A stretch of 64,000 nucleotides of DNA, taken from contig NC_073646.1 in the NCBI RefSeq assembly GCF_029407905.1, forward strand, positions 10,062,001-10,126,000. Direction: 5' to 3'. This DNA comes from Bubalus kerabau (lineage: Eukaryota > Chordata > Mammalia > Artiodactyla > Bovidae). Under the pieces are notes generated by a model. It made no database searches. It saw only the letters and a list, made by a program, of their open reading frames with translations, and had not been told where the DNA came from. A program made the translations under genes and the position numbers. Positions 32,653-42,752 of this stretch are shown in pieces (position 1 is the stretch's first letter; the number at the start of each line of letters is the position of its first letter).

Positions 32653-33070
32653 TCTCTAGAACTTTTTATTATCCCAAACTGAAACTCTGTAGCCATTAAA
32701 TATTAACTCCCCATTAGCACACTCCTCCAAACCCTTGATAACCAACATTGTACCTTCTCTAAGTCAAATTCTCCAAGAATTTGACTATTTTAAGTACCTC
32801 ACGTAAGTGGGGTGTGCGCGCCAAGTCATTTCACTTGTGTGCAACTCTTTGCCACCACATGGATAATAGCTCCCCAGGCTCTTCTGTCCATGGGATTCTC
32901 CAGACAAGAAAACTGGAGTCGGTAGCCATTGCCTTCTCCAGGGCATATTCCTGAATCCAGGGATTGAACCCACATCTCTTAAGTCTCCTGAATTGGCAGG
33001 CAGGTTCTTTACCATTAACGCCACCTGGGAAGCCCTGATATAAGCGGAGTCATATAATATTCCCATCAAC
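32653..33070 (-). mobile_element. Old L1 3' UTR split by a SINE
   Basis: Bases 32653-32810 contain 'attaactccccattagcaca' (about 32702) and 'tttgactattttaagtacct' (about 32780), as in old L1M 3' UTRs in reverse. The match continues at 33039-33070 after the SINE. Confidence 0.55.
32811..33038 (-). mobile_element. Bov-tA SINE
   Basis: Minus-strand SINE inserted in the old L1. The head ends 'gccacctgggaagccct' at about 33036, and an imperfect TAAG(T/C)GG repeat flanks it. Confidence 0.85.
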
Positions 33071-33072
33071 TT

Positions 33073-33252
33073 TTTAAAAATATTTATTTATTTGACTGTG
33101 TCAGGTCTTCATTGTGCTGTGCAGGATCTTTAGTTGTGGCATGTGAATTCTTGGTTGTTGCGTGTGGGATCTAGTTCCCTGACCAGGAATTGAACCCAGG
33201 CCCCCCTGCACTGGGAACCCAGGGTCTTACCCACTGGACCACCAGGTAAGCA
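33073..33252 (-). mobile_element. CHR-type SINE
   Basis: Minus-strand SINE: 'tatttatttatttgactgtg' at 33082, 'tagttccctgaccaggaatt' at 33172, head at 33230-33252. Confidence 0.78.
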
Positions 33253-33403
33253 CCGATTTTTAAAAGCTCTTTATAAAATGTCATTCTACCTCTAATTTTA
33301 GACACATGAAACATTTCTAAACATCTTAAAAGATTAGACATTATACTTCAAATCAGAATTTAATTATCCACTATATATACAATACTGTTAAGTAAAATGG
33401 CAC

Positions 33404-33422
33404 ATACACACACACACACACA
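33404..33422 (+). repeat. (CA)n microsatellite
   Basis: A short dinucleotide run of about eight CA units, possibly polymorphic. Confidence 0.85.
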
Positions 33423-33574
33423 GCACTGGTTATAACTGAGGTATCTTTTAAATATGACCATTTTGACCTTGAGCCATTTCTTCCTTACTTTCTTCTCTCC
33501 ACCACAATCCAGTGGGCAAGTTCAGGCACATATAATGCTTAGAGGTGGTTGAACAAATGAATATTCAACAGTTC

Positions 33575-33840
33575 TATATTGGTAACTTTTTTTTTTTTTA
33601 ATATTTATCTATTTATTTGGCTGCAACAGGTCTTAGTTTCCATATGTGGTATCTTCTATCTTAGTTGTGGCACGCAGGATCTTTAGTTGTGGCATGTAAG
33701 TTGCAGCAAGTGGGATTAGTTCCCTGACCAGGGATTGATTAGTTCAGTTCCCTGACCAGGGATTGAAGCAGGCCCCCTGCCTTGTGAGTGCAGAGTCTTA
33801 GCCACCGGACCTCCAGTGAAGTCCCAATATATATTGGTAA
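33575..33840 (-). mobile_element. CHR-type SINE with TSD and internal duplication
   Basis: Minus-strand SINE (33586-33829) between perfect TATATTGGTAA repeats at 33575-33585 and 33830-33840. The segment around 'ttccctgaccagggattg' occurs twice in tandem (about 33714-33737 and 33738-33765), duplicating the tRNA-like B-box area. Confidence 0.85.
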
Positions 33841-34286
33841 TCTCTTAACTACCTAGAGACTTGATGCTACCAAATTAGGACTCATTTGTCTATTATATAC
33901 ATTATATACACAGCAAAACAAAATGCATAAAGTATACCAAAAATGATTTTGTCTGTTAATTATGCAAATGAGCACATTAGCATATTATATTTTGTACTTC
34001 CTTCTCTCCCACCTCCTCCTAACCACTGAACAATATAGACAGTAGTATATTGCTATGAAAGGAAAATCAAAATGGAGTTAGAATTGGCAAGAGACCTCCC
34101 TATTAATAAAACGTATTTAGGTGGCCATTGAAGAAATGTGACTTATGTTCATCCAGCCAGATGGAATCTTACCTTTGGACCATTTATTGTCTTAATGCAG
34201 ACATCTAGAACATCTGCACAATGCTCCAGAAACCCAAGATACTTATCAGACTCTCACTCAAAATAACTCATGATAGCCTATCCATT
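33841..34286. other. Unassigned A+T-rich sequence
   Basis: No gene or repeat recognised. Confidence 0.35.
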
Positions 34287-34771
34287 ATTGTTGCTGTTCA
34301 TTCACTAAGTCATATCCAACTCTTTGTGACCCCATGAACTGCAGCAAGCCAGGCTCCTCTGTCCTCCACTATCTCTAGGAGTTTGCTCAAATTCATTTCA
34401 GTTGAGTTGGTGATGCTATCCAACCACTGCATTCACTGCTGCCCTCTTCTCCTTCTGTCCTCAGTCTTTCCCAGCATCCCCGTCTTTTCTAATGAATTGG
34501 CTCTTTGCAGAAGGTGGGCAAAGTACTGGAGCTTCAACTTCAGCAACAGTCCTGACAATGAATATTCAGGGTTGATTTTCCTTAGGATTGATTGGTTTGA
34601 TCTCCTTGAATCCAAGGACTCTTAAGAGTCTTCTTTAGCACCACAATTCAAAAGGATCAATTCTTCAGCACTCAGCCTTCGTTATGGTCCAACTCTCACA
34701 TCCATACATGACTATTGGAAAAACCATAGCTTTGACTATACGGACATCTGTAGCCAAAGTGATGTCTCTGC
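34287..34771 (-). mobile_element. Old BovB 3' fragment
   Basis: A diverged minus-strand BovB 3' end. The frame at 34433-34615 retains parts of the C-terminal segment. It is directly followed by the poly(T) of the L1 at 34772, so the L1 may have inserted into this BovB. Confidence 0.85.
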
Positions 34772-34860
34772 TTTTTTTTTTTTAATTTATTTTTTATTGA
34801 AGGATAATTGCTTTACAGAATTTTGCTGTTTTCTGTCGAACCTCAACATGAATCAGCCAT

Positions 34861-36735
34861 CAGTTCAGTTCAGTTCAGTCGCTCAGTCATGTCTGATTCT
34901 TTGCGACCCCATGAATCGCAGCACGCCAGGAATTCCGGGAATCCATCACCAACTCCCGGAATTCACTCAGACTCACGTCCATCGAGTCAGTGATGCCATC
35001 CAGCTATCTCATTCTCTGTCATCCCTTCTCCTCCTGCCCCCAATCCCTCCCAGCATCAGAGTCTTTTCCAGTGAGTCAACTCTTCGCACGACGTGGCCAA
35101 AGTACTGGAGTTTCAGCTTTAGCATCATTCCTTCCAAGGAAATCCCAGGGCTGATCTCCTTCAGAATGGACTGGTTGGATCTCCTTGCAGTCCAAGGGAC
35201 TCGAAAGAGTCTTCTTCAACAACACAGTTCAAAAGCATCAATTCTTCGGTGCTCAGCCTTCTTCACAGTCCAACTCTCACACCCATACATGACCACTGGA
35301 AAAACCATAGCCTTGACTAGACAGACCTTTGTTGGCAAAGTAATGTCTCTGCTTTTCAATATGCTATCTAGGTTGGTCATAACTTTCCTTCCAAGGAGTA
35401 AGCGTCTTTAAATTTCATGGCTGCAGTCACCATCTGCAGTGATTTTGGAGCCCCAAAAAAGAAAGTCTGACACTGTTTCCACTGTTTCCCCATCTATTTC
35501 CCATGAAGTGATGGGACAAGATGCCATGATCTTTGTTTTCTGAATGTTGAGCTATAAGCCAACTTTTTCACTATCTTCTTTCACTTTCATCAAGAGGCTA
35601 TTTAGCTCCTCTTCATTTTCTGCCATAAGGGTGGTGTCATCTACATATCTGAGGTTATTGATATTTCCCCCAGCAATCTTGATTCCAGCTTGTGTTTCTT
35701 CCAGTCCAGCATTTCTCATGATGTACTCTGCAGAGAAGTTAAATAAGCAGAGTGACAATATACAGCCTTGACGTACTCCTTTTCCTATTTGGAACCAGTC
35801 TGTTGTTCCATGTCCAGTTCTAACTGTTGCTTCCTGACCTGCATACAAATTTCTCAAGAGGCAAGTCAGATGGTCTGGTATTCCCATCTCTTTCAGAACT
35901 TTCCCCAGTTTATTGTGATCCACACAGTCAAAGACTTTGACATAGTCAATAAAGCAGAAATAGATGTTTTTCTGGAACTCTCTTGCTTTTTCAATGATCC
36001 AGTGGATGTTGGCAATTTGATCTCTGGTTCCTCTGCCTTTTCTAAAACCAGCTTGAACATCAGGAAGTTCACGGTTCACGTATTGCTGAAGCCTGGCTTG
36101 GAGAATTTTGAGCATTACTTTACTAGCGTGTGAGATGAGTGCAATTGTGTGGTAGTTTGAGCATTCTTTGGCATTGCCTTTCTTTGGGATTGGAATGAAA
36201 ACTGACCTTTTCCAGTCCTGTGGCCACTGCTGAGTTTTCCAAATGTGCTGGCATATTGAGTGCAGCACTTTCACAGCATCATCTTTTAGGATTTGAAATA
36301 GCTCAACTAGAATTCCATCACCTCCACTAGCTTTGTTCATAGTGATGCTTTCTAAGGCCCACTTGACTTCACATTCCCGGATGTCTGGCTCTAGGTCAGC
36401 GATCACACCATCGTGATTATCTGGGTCATGAAGATCTTTTTTGTACAGTTCTGTGTATTCTTACCACCTCTTCTTAATATCTTCTGCTTCTGTTAGGTCC
36501 ATACCATTTCTGTCCTTTATCAAGCCCATCTTTGCATGAAATGTTCCCTTGGTATCTCTAATTTTCTTGAAGAGATCTCTAGTCTTTCCCATTCTGTTAT
36601 TTTCCTCTATTTCTTTGCATTGATCACTGAGGAAGGCTTTCTTATCTCTTCTTGCTATTCTTTGGAACTCTGCATTCAGATGTTTATATCTTTCCTTTTC
36701 TCCTTTGCTTTTCGCTTCTCCTTTTCACAGCTATT
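34861..36735 (-). mobile_element. BovB LINE inserted in an L1 3' UTR
   Basis: Minus-strand BovB from the 3' terminus (cagttcagttcagttcag at 34861) to about 36735, inside the segment upstream of RT. The L1 3' UTR sequence before (…aatcagccat) and after (tacatatatcccc) is contiguous in other L1 copies here, such as 6855-6880. Confidence 0.93.
35552..36406 (-). pseudogene. BovB reverse transcriptase fragment
   Basis: An open 284-aa frame covering the RT fingers and palm: 'NKASGGDGILVELFQ' near the N-terminus, 'FDCVDHNKLGKVLKEMG', and the catalytic box as YVDD ('NNLRYVDDTTLMAEN'; sister copies have YADD). It stops where a GCT-to-TAG-type change follows 'KVGL'. Downstream C-terminal sequence is present but in broken frames (about 34870-35540). 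The endonuclease is absent because the element is 5' truncated. Confidence 0.85.
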
Positions 36736-37059
36736 TTACATATATCCCCTCCCTTTCGAACTTCCCTCCCATCTCCCTCTCCATCCCACCCCTCTAGGTT
36801 GATACAGAGCCCCTGTTTGAGTTTCCTTTGCCATACAGCAAATTCCCATTGGCTATCTATTTTACATATGGTGATATAAGTTTCCATGTTACTCTTCCCA
36901 TACATATCAACCTCTCCTCCCCTCTCCCCATGCCCACAAGTCTCTTCTCTATGCCTGTTTCTCCACTGCTGCCCTGTAAATAAATTTTTAGTACCATTTT
37001 TCTAGATCCCATATATATGCATTAGAATACGATATTTATCTTTCTCTTTCTGACTCACT

Positions 37060-37467
37060 TCACTCCATATAATAGGTTCTAGGTTCATCCACCTCATTAG
37101 AACTGACACAAAGGCATTCCTTTTTTTGGCTGAGTACAATTGTTATGTCTTCCTCTTGGACTGATCCCTTGATCATTATGTCATGTCCTTCCTTATCTCT
37201 TGTAATATTCTTTATTTTAAGGTCTATTTTGTCTGATATGAGGATTGCTACTCCAGCTTTCTTTCGCTTCCCATTTGCATGGAATATATTTTTCCATCCT
37301 CTCACTTTCAGTCTATATGTGTCTTGAGGTCTGAAGTGGGTTTCTTGTAGACAGCACATGTATGGGTCTTGCTTTTGTATCCATTCAGCCAGTCTGTGTC
37401 TTTTGGTTGGAGCATTTAATCTATTTACATTAAAAGTAATTATTGATATATATGTTCCTATTGCCAT
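37060..37467 (-). pseudogene. L1 ORF2 endonuclease N-terminus, truncated by deletion
   Basis: The 135-aa frame starts with the L1 ORF2 endonuclease motif 'ITFNVNRLNAPTKRHRL' and includes 'CCLQETHF', which holds the catalytic glutamate region of the APE-like nuclease that nicks the target. About 110 residues match the family. After 'EEDITIV' the frame runs into sequence from the other end of the element (junction near 37132-37137). The RT and the rest of the endonuclease are deleted, so the product would be non-functional. Confidence 0.85.
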
Positions 37468-37529
37468 TTTCTTAATTGTTTGGGGTTGATTTTGTAGATT
37501 TTTTCTTTCTCTTGTGTTTCCTGACTATA

Positions 37530-38450
37530 TAAGTCCCTTTAACATTTGTTATAAAGCTGGTTTGGTGGTACTGAATTCTCTTAAATTTTGCTTGTCTGAA
37601 AAGCTTTTTATTTCTCTCTCAATTTTGAATGAGATCCTTGCTGAGTACAGTAATCTTGGTTGTATATTTTTTCCTTTCAGTACTTTAAATATATCCTGCC
37701 ATTCCTTTCTGGTCTGCAGAGTTTCTGCTGAAACATCAGCTATTAAACATGGGGTTTCCCTTGTCTGTTACTTGTTGCTTTTCCCTTGCTGCTTTCAGTA
37801 TTCTTTCTTTGTGTTTAGTCTTTGTTAGTTTGATTAGTATGTGTCTTGGCATGTTTCTCCTTGGGTATATCCTGTATGGGACTCTTTGTGCCTCTTGGAC
37901 TTAATTGACTATTTCTTTTTTCTTACTGGGGAAATTTTCAACTATAATCTGTTCAAAAATTTTCTCATATCCTTTCTTTTTCTCTTCTTCTTCTGGGACC
38001 CATATAATTTGAATGTTGGTGCACTTGATATTGTCCCAGAGGTCTCTGAGACTATCCTCAATTCTTTTCACTTTTTTACTTTATTCTGCTCTTCCACCAT
38101 TTTATCTTCTAGCTCACTGATTCATTCTTCTGCTTCAGATATTCTGCTATTGATTCCTTCCAGAGTATTTTTAACTTCAGTACTTGTCTTGTTTGTCTCT
38201 GTATGTTTACTCTAATTCTTCTAGGACTTTGTTAATTGATTCTTGCATTTTATCATTTTGTTTTCAAGGTTTTTTTATCATCTTTAATTACTATCATTAT
38301 TCTGAATTCTTTTTCAGGTAGTTTGCCTATTTCTTCTTCATTTGTTTTTACTTCTGTGTTTCTAATTTGTTCCTTCATTTGGGTAGTATTGCTCTGCCTT
38401 TTCATTTTTTTTTTTTTTAACTTATTGTGTTTGAAGTCTGCTTTTTCCAG
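37530..38450 (-). pseudogene. L1 ORF1 remnant
   Basis: In broken frames the minus strand resembles the C-terminal part of L1 ORF1 (the RNA-binding chaperone), for example the segment reading 'KAAREKQQVT' near 37800 and the closing region near 37600-37530 just upstream of ORF2. Multiple stops and frameshifts interrupt it. Confidence 0.55.
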
Positions 38451-39650
38451 GCTTCAAGGCTGAATTCTTTCTACCTTTTGGTTTCCGCCCTCCAAGGTTG
38501 GTCCAGTTGTTTGTGTAAGCTTCGTATAGGGTGAGATTTGTGCTGAGTTTTTGTTTGTTTGTTTGTTTTTCCTCTGATGGGCAAGACTGAGTGAGGTGGC
38601 AATCCTGTCTGCTGATGACTGGGTTTGTATTTTTTTGTTTGTTTGTTCTTTAGATGAGGAATCCTCCACAGGGTGCTACTGGTGATTGGGTGATGCCGGG
38701 TCTTGTATTCAAGTGGTTTCCTTTGTGTGAGTTCTCACCATTTGATACTCCCTAGGGATAGTTCTCTGGTAGTCTAGGGTCTTGGAGTCAATGCCCCTAC
38801 TCCAAAGGTTCAGGGCTTGATCTCTGGTCAGAACAAAGATAGCACAAGTGGTTTGTTATGGCATAAAGTGAGATTAAAACAAATACCCAAAAACAAGAAA
38901 CCAAAGATGAACCTCAGACAAATGGTAGTTACACTATCAGGCAAATAATAATTAGAATAATGGAATATACACATATACATATACACCTGTAAGCAAAGTC
39001 AAAACAGTCCAACAAAAATAAAGTACAGTAGATTGACCTGGCAAACAAAGGAAATCAAAAATTATATTTACCACTTAAGAACAAAACTAACCAGAAAACA
39101 AAACTGAAGCAAGGTGCTAACTGGGGAATAAAGGAATAAAACAAAACTAACAAATATGTTGAGAGGAAAGGAAAGAAAGAAAAGAAAGCAAGAATAGATA
39201 TACAAAGTTAAATAGAGGTAGATAATGAAGATTTATATACATTAAGGATTAACTGCAAGGGGAAAAGAACAATAGGAAAGAAAAACAAAGGAATAAATGT
39301 AGAAAAAATATAATAGGTTTAAAAAAAATTAAAATTATAAAAAAGAGAAGAGAAAAAATAGTAAGAAGAAAGAAAAAAAAGAGGAAAACTCCTAAGGAAA
39401 ACTCCTGCAAAAACCTAAGGTAGAGGCAGAGGTTTATAACAATAAAAAGTGTGACTGAATATACACATATATATATAAGCAAAATCAAAACAGTCCAACA
39501 AAATAAAGTACAATAGACTGACCCAGCAAACAAAGGAAAGCAAAAATTATATTTACCACTTAAGAACAAAACTAACTAAAGCACAAACAGAGGTTTATGA
39601 CAACAATAAAAATTATGACTGAGAAAAAAATAAGCTCAAAAGTTTAATTA
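38450..39650 (-). other. L1 5' UTR-like region with internal direct repeats
   Basis: An A-rich (plus strand) segment upstream of ORF1 of the deleted L1. A ~115-base block at about 38984-39100 recurs at about 39470-39582, and a shorter 'gaggtttat…caataaaaa' block occurs at about 39430 and 39590. It is interpreted as the L1 5' UTR. Confidence 0.5.
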
Positions 39651-39659
39651 GATTTTATT

Positions 39660-39928
39660 CTGCTGCTAAGTCACTTCAGTTGCGTCCGACTCTGTGTGAC
39701 CCCATAGACAGTAGCCCACCAGGCTCCCCCGTCCCTGGGATTCTCCAGGCAAGAACACTGGAGTGGGTTGCCATTGCCTTCTCCAATGCCTGAAAGTGAA
39801 AAGTGAAAGTGAAGTCACTCAGTCGTGTCTGACTCTTAGCGGCCCCATGGACTGCAGCACACCAGGTTCCTCCATCCATGGGATTTTTCAGGCAAGAGTA
39901 CTGGAGTGGGGTGCCATTGCCTTCTCCT
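39660..39928 (-). mobile_element. Bov-A2 dimeric SINE
   Basis: Two BovA bodies on the minus strand with the linker 'tgaaagtgaaaagtgaaagt' at 39791. Nothing else is embedded. Confidence 0.9.
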
Positions 39929-41201
39929 GGGAGGACACTGGGATACACGAAATACCAGGCACAGCAAGATGACTAGCCAAAGGAAGCCCAGAAGAAATGC
40001 CCCATAAAAGTGATTCAAACTGAAATGGGGATCCAAGTTCTTCTTTGTGGAGCCACAGAATGAACTTGGCAAACACTCAAGGTAGTGAGCAGACAGGATT
40101 TATTTCAAAGAGAACAAAAGTACAAAGCTCTCAGCACAGACACTGAGAGGGGTGAAGTGTCCACGAAAGCTGAATCCATAGTAGTCTATACCCTTACTAG
40201 TATTGATCTGTATATTTATGTTTGGTTCTTACCCTTAGCATATGTCATTTTTAACCAATTAACGTAAAGGTTCAGTTCAGTCACTCAGTCATGTCTGACT
40301 CTGAGGTGCCATGGATTGCAGCACGCCAGGATTTCCTGCCCATCACCAACGCCTGGAGCTTGTTCAAACTCATGTCCATCGAGTCAGTGATGCCATCCAA
40401 CCATCTCATCCTCTTTCATCCCTTTCTCCTCCTGCCTTCAATCTTTCCCAGTATCAGGGTTATTTGTAATGAGTCAGTTCTTTGCATCAGGTGGCCAAGG
40501 TTTTGGAGCTTCAGCTTCAGCATCAGTCTTTCCAATGAATATTCAGGACTGGTTTCCTTTAGGATGGATTGGTTTGATCTCCATGCAGTCCAAGGGACTC
40601 TCAATAGTCTTCTCCAACACCACAGTTCAAAAGCATCAATTTATCAGTGTTCAGCCTTCTTTATTGTTCACCTTTCACATCTATTCATGACTACTGGAAA
40701 AACCATAGCTTTCAAAATATGGACCTTTCTCGGTTACAATGTTTATTTTAACATTTCTGTGATTTCCTTTGATTCTCAGATTCTTCATTTAGTCCCTGTC
40801 CTGTGAACTTTTCTTATGACCCCTGGCCATTTCACAATGGACGAGATGTATGGGCTAAAAGTTAATGTTCACCTGTTGTTTTTCTCTCAGATATATTGGG
40901 CAGAAGTTAACTCTTACCCTTTCCCAGATCTGAGGGTTTGTAATTTATCAGACCAAGGACACATTCCCTTGAGTGCCAGGAAATCGGGACACACAGTGTA
41001 GTTTTAGCTTAATGGAATGGGATATTTATTGTAAAAGGTTGAGATCTCAGGGATTCTACACTAACTGCCTAGAAATTCCTACCTCAAAACTGCAAGGGCG
41101 TGACTTTCTCTCCAGGTCCACCTGTGTGTCAATCCACATGTACTCTTTTCCCTAATAAACACTTCACACGTTTCACTAACTTTCTGGCTCTATGTGGAAA
41201 C
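39929..41201 (-). other. LTR-like sequence split by a BovB fragment
   Basis: Bases 39929-40270 contain a reversed poly(A)-signal-like motif (ggatttatttc at 40098) and CACTGAG/GGGG motifs like the R/U5 of ruminant ERV LTRs. Bases 40742-41201 have a further aataaac motif at 41154. This may be one or more solo LTRs, and the boundaries are not resolved. No gene. Confidence 0.3.
40271..40741 (-). mobile_element. BovB 3' fragment
   Basis: Minus-strand BovB 3' end with the C-terminal frame at 40416-40604. It is diverged, with small deletions, for example in the 'gactctgaggtgcc' region at 40299. Confidence 0.85.
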
Positions 41202-41575
41202 TGATAGGGCCCGCATGGGGTCTCACTGTTAAGATGGCTCATTATGTTGACCTCACAAACAAGGAATAAAATCACAGTGATCCTTGAGTCTGACCAAATT
41301 GCCAAAATGACATTCTGTTTTCTCACTGGTGCCTACCTTCTCAAAGCTACAAGACCACCAGATTCCAGACCTCTGGCTACCACAGGACTCAACTACAGGT
41401 TAAAAATTAACCATCCCTACAGAGAATTTTTCATTGGTGGGGTATAAGAAAGACCCTGTCAGAAAGGGAGGACACTGGTTCTCCCTAAGGGCCAGTCACC
41501 TTCTCTTTTCTCTCTAATAAATTTCCTTTTTCTTGCCTGCCGGCTTGGTCTCTTTTTCTCTGCACTTGCCTTACA
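41202..41575 (+). repeat. 5' LTR of ERV-A
   Basis: It starts TGATAGGGCCC and ends CTTGCCTTACA. A TATAAG box lies at 41443-41448 and AATAAA at 41516-41521. It aligns along its length with 52225-52608. By eye roughly 7% of about 245 compared positions differ (hand count), which argues for an old insertion. Confidence 0.9.
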
Positions 41576-41578
41576 TTC

Positions 41579-41596
41579 TGGTGCCGAAACCTGGGA
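41579..41596 (+). promoter_or_regulatory. Primer binding site, tRNA-Phe type
   Basis: TGGTGCCGAAACCTGGGA lies three bases after the LTR. It is complementary to the 3' end of tRNA-Phe (perfect match TGGTGCCGAAACCCGGGA) except for one C-to-T change. It primes minus-strand DNA synthesis in the retrovirus. Confidence 0.9.
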
Positions 41597-42013
41597 GAGA
41601 AGATCCACCGCAACTGTGTGGGCTCCTCTAACGAGCCCACCTCCAGTGGTCCCCTCCCTTGGACCTTGCTGAGAAACTGAGATGAGCTCCTGTTAGAGAC
41701 TCTCCACTTGCCTTGCTGGACTGACATCCACACACCAGCCCACTTTTCATCCATCAGTTACAAGGGTGAGTGAAATCCCATTCCCTTGGATCCTGTCTCT
41801 CTCACCTCGTGTCCATCCTAGCACTAGGCTGGAGGATCCCCATGGCCCTTGGGTCCTTGGCCTTGTGCCCCATCGGACTTTGAAATGGGGCATGCCCATT
41901 TCAAAGCAGACTATTATTACTCTCTGAGAAAGTCCTGAGAACAGGGAGCCTTTTCTCTCAGGCCTTTCTCCTCACTTTCTCTCGCCCTTGTCTAACCTCC
42001 ATATTCAGCTGCA

Positions 42014-42162
42014 ATGGGAAATTCTCAATCCCAGCCCTCAAAATTGACTCTTCTAGGATGCCTTCTCCGAAACCTAAAAGCCTCGGGCTTCCAAGGGGAG
42101 ATAAGACCAAAAAGACTTACTTACTATTCTAACACTGTCTGGCTGCAACACAGACTTGATAA
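42014..42162 (+). pseudogene. gag: ERV-A gag, matrix N-terminus
   Basis: The frame starts 'MGNSQSQ', a gammaretroviral gag start with glycine at position 2 for myristoylation, which targets Gag to the membrane. About 50 residues follow, up to 'VWLQHRLD', where BovB sequence begins. The rest of matrix lies beyond the BovB and LTR fragment, from 45217. The start codon is intact but the reading frame is destroyed by the insertion. Confidence 0.82.
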
Positions 42163-42752
42163 TAGATCCCTGTTGCATAGGAACCTGGAATGTCAGGTCC
42201 ATGAATCAAAGCAAATTGGAAGTGGTCAAACAGGAGATGGCAAGAGTGAACATTGACATTCTAGGAATCAGCGAACTAAAATGGACTGGAATGGGTAAAT
42301 TTAACTCAGATGACCATTATATCTACTACTGTGGGCAGGAATCCCTTAGAAGAAATGGACTAGCCATCATGGTCAACAAAAGAGTCTGAAATGCAGTACT
42401 TGGATGCAATCTCAAAAATGACAGAATGATTGTTCGTTCCCAAGGCAAACCATTTAATATCACAGTAATCCAAGTCTATGCCCCGACCAGTAACGCTGAA
42501 GAAGCTGAAGTTGAACGGTTCTATGAAGACCTACAAGACCTTTTAGAACTAACACCCAAAAAAGATGTCTTTTTCATTATAGGGGATTGGAATGCAAAAG
42601 TAGGAAGTCAAGAAACACCTGGGGTAACGGGCAAATTTGGCGTTGGAATACGTAATGAAGCAGGGCAAAGGCTAATAGAGTTTTGCCAAGAAAATGCACT
42701 GGTCATAGCAAACACCCTCTTCCAACAACACAAGAGAAGACTCCACACATAG
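42156..42752 (+). pseudogene. BovB endonuclease domain
   Basis: Two same-frame open segments (42156-42389 and 42426-42752) encode an APE-like endonuclease that nicks target DNA. 'GTWNVRSMNQ' marks the start, 'ILGISELKW' holds the catalytic-glutamate region, and 'VYAPT' and 'FIIGDWNAKVG' follow (the D-x-N pair of the family). A TGA at about 42387 and a TAG at about 42750 break it. Downstream frames shift before RT. Confidence 0.85.

Larger units (their letters stand above)
34772..39650 (-). mobile_element. L1 with deleted ORF2 and a BovB in its 3' UTR
   Basis: On the minus strand the order is: 5' UTR and ORF1 (about 39650-37530), start of ORF2 (37467-37138), then a jump to the end of ORF2 and the 3' UTR (about 37137-36736), then the rest of the 3' UTR and poly(A) (34860-34772). 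Most of ORF2, including the RT, is missing. The BovB at 34861-36735 splits the 3' UTR. The flanking TSD was not identified. Confidence 0.82.

Noticed and set aside
37514..38463. Several 75-124 aa plus-strand frames rich in hydrophobic residues, resembling membrane proteins.
   Set aside because: They are the antisense of A-rich L1 ORF1 and 5' UTR sequence. Reverse-complemented A-rich DNA encodes F, L and S and mimics membrane segments.
39249..39569. A 106-aa minus-strand frame with long hydrophobic runs.
   Set aside because: It lies in the A-rich L1 5' UTR-like region. Its hydrophobicity follows from T-rich codons, and no start context or homology is seen.
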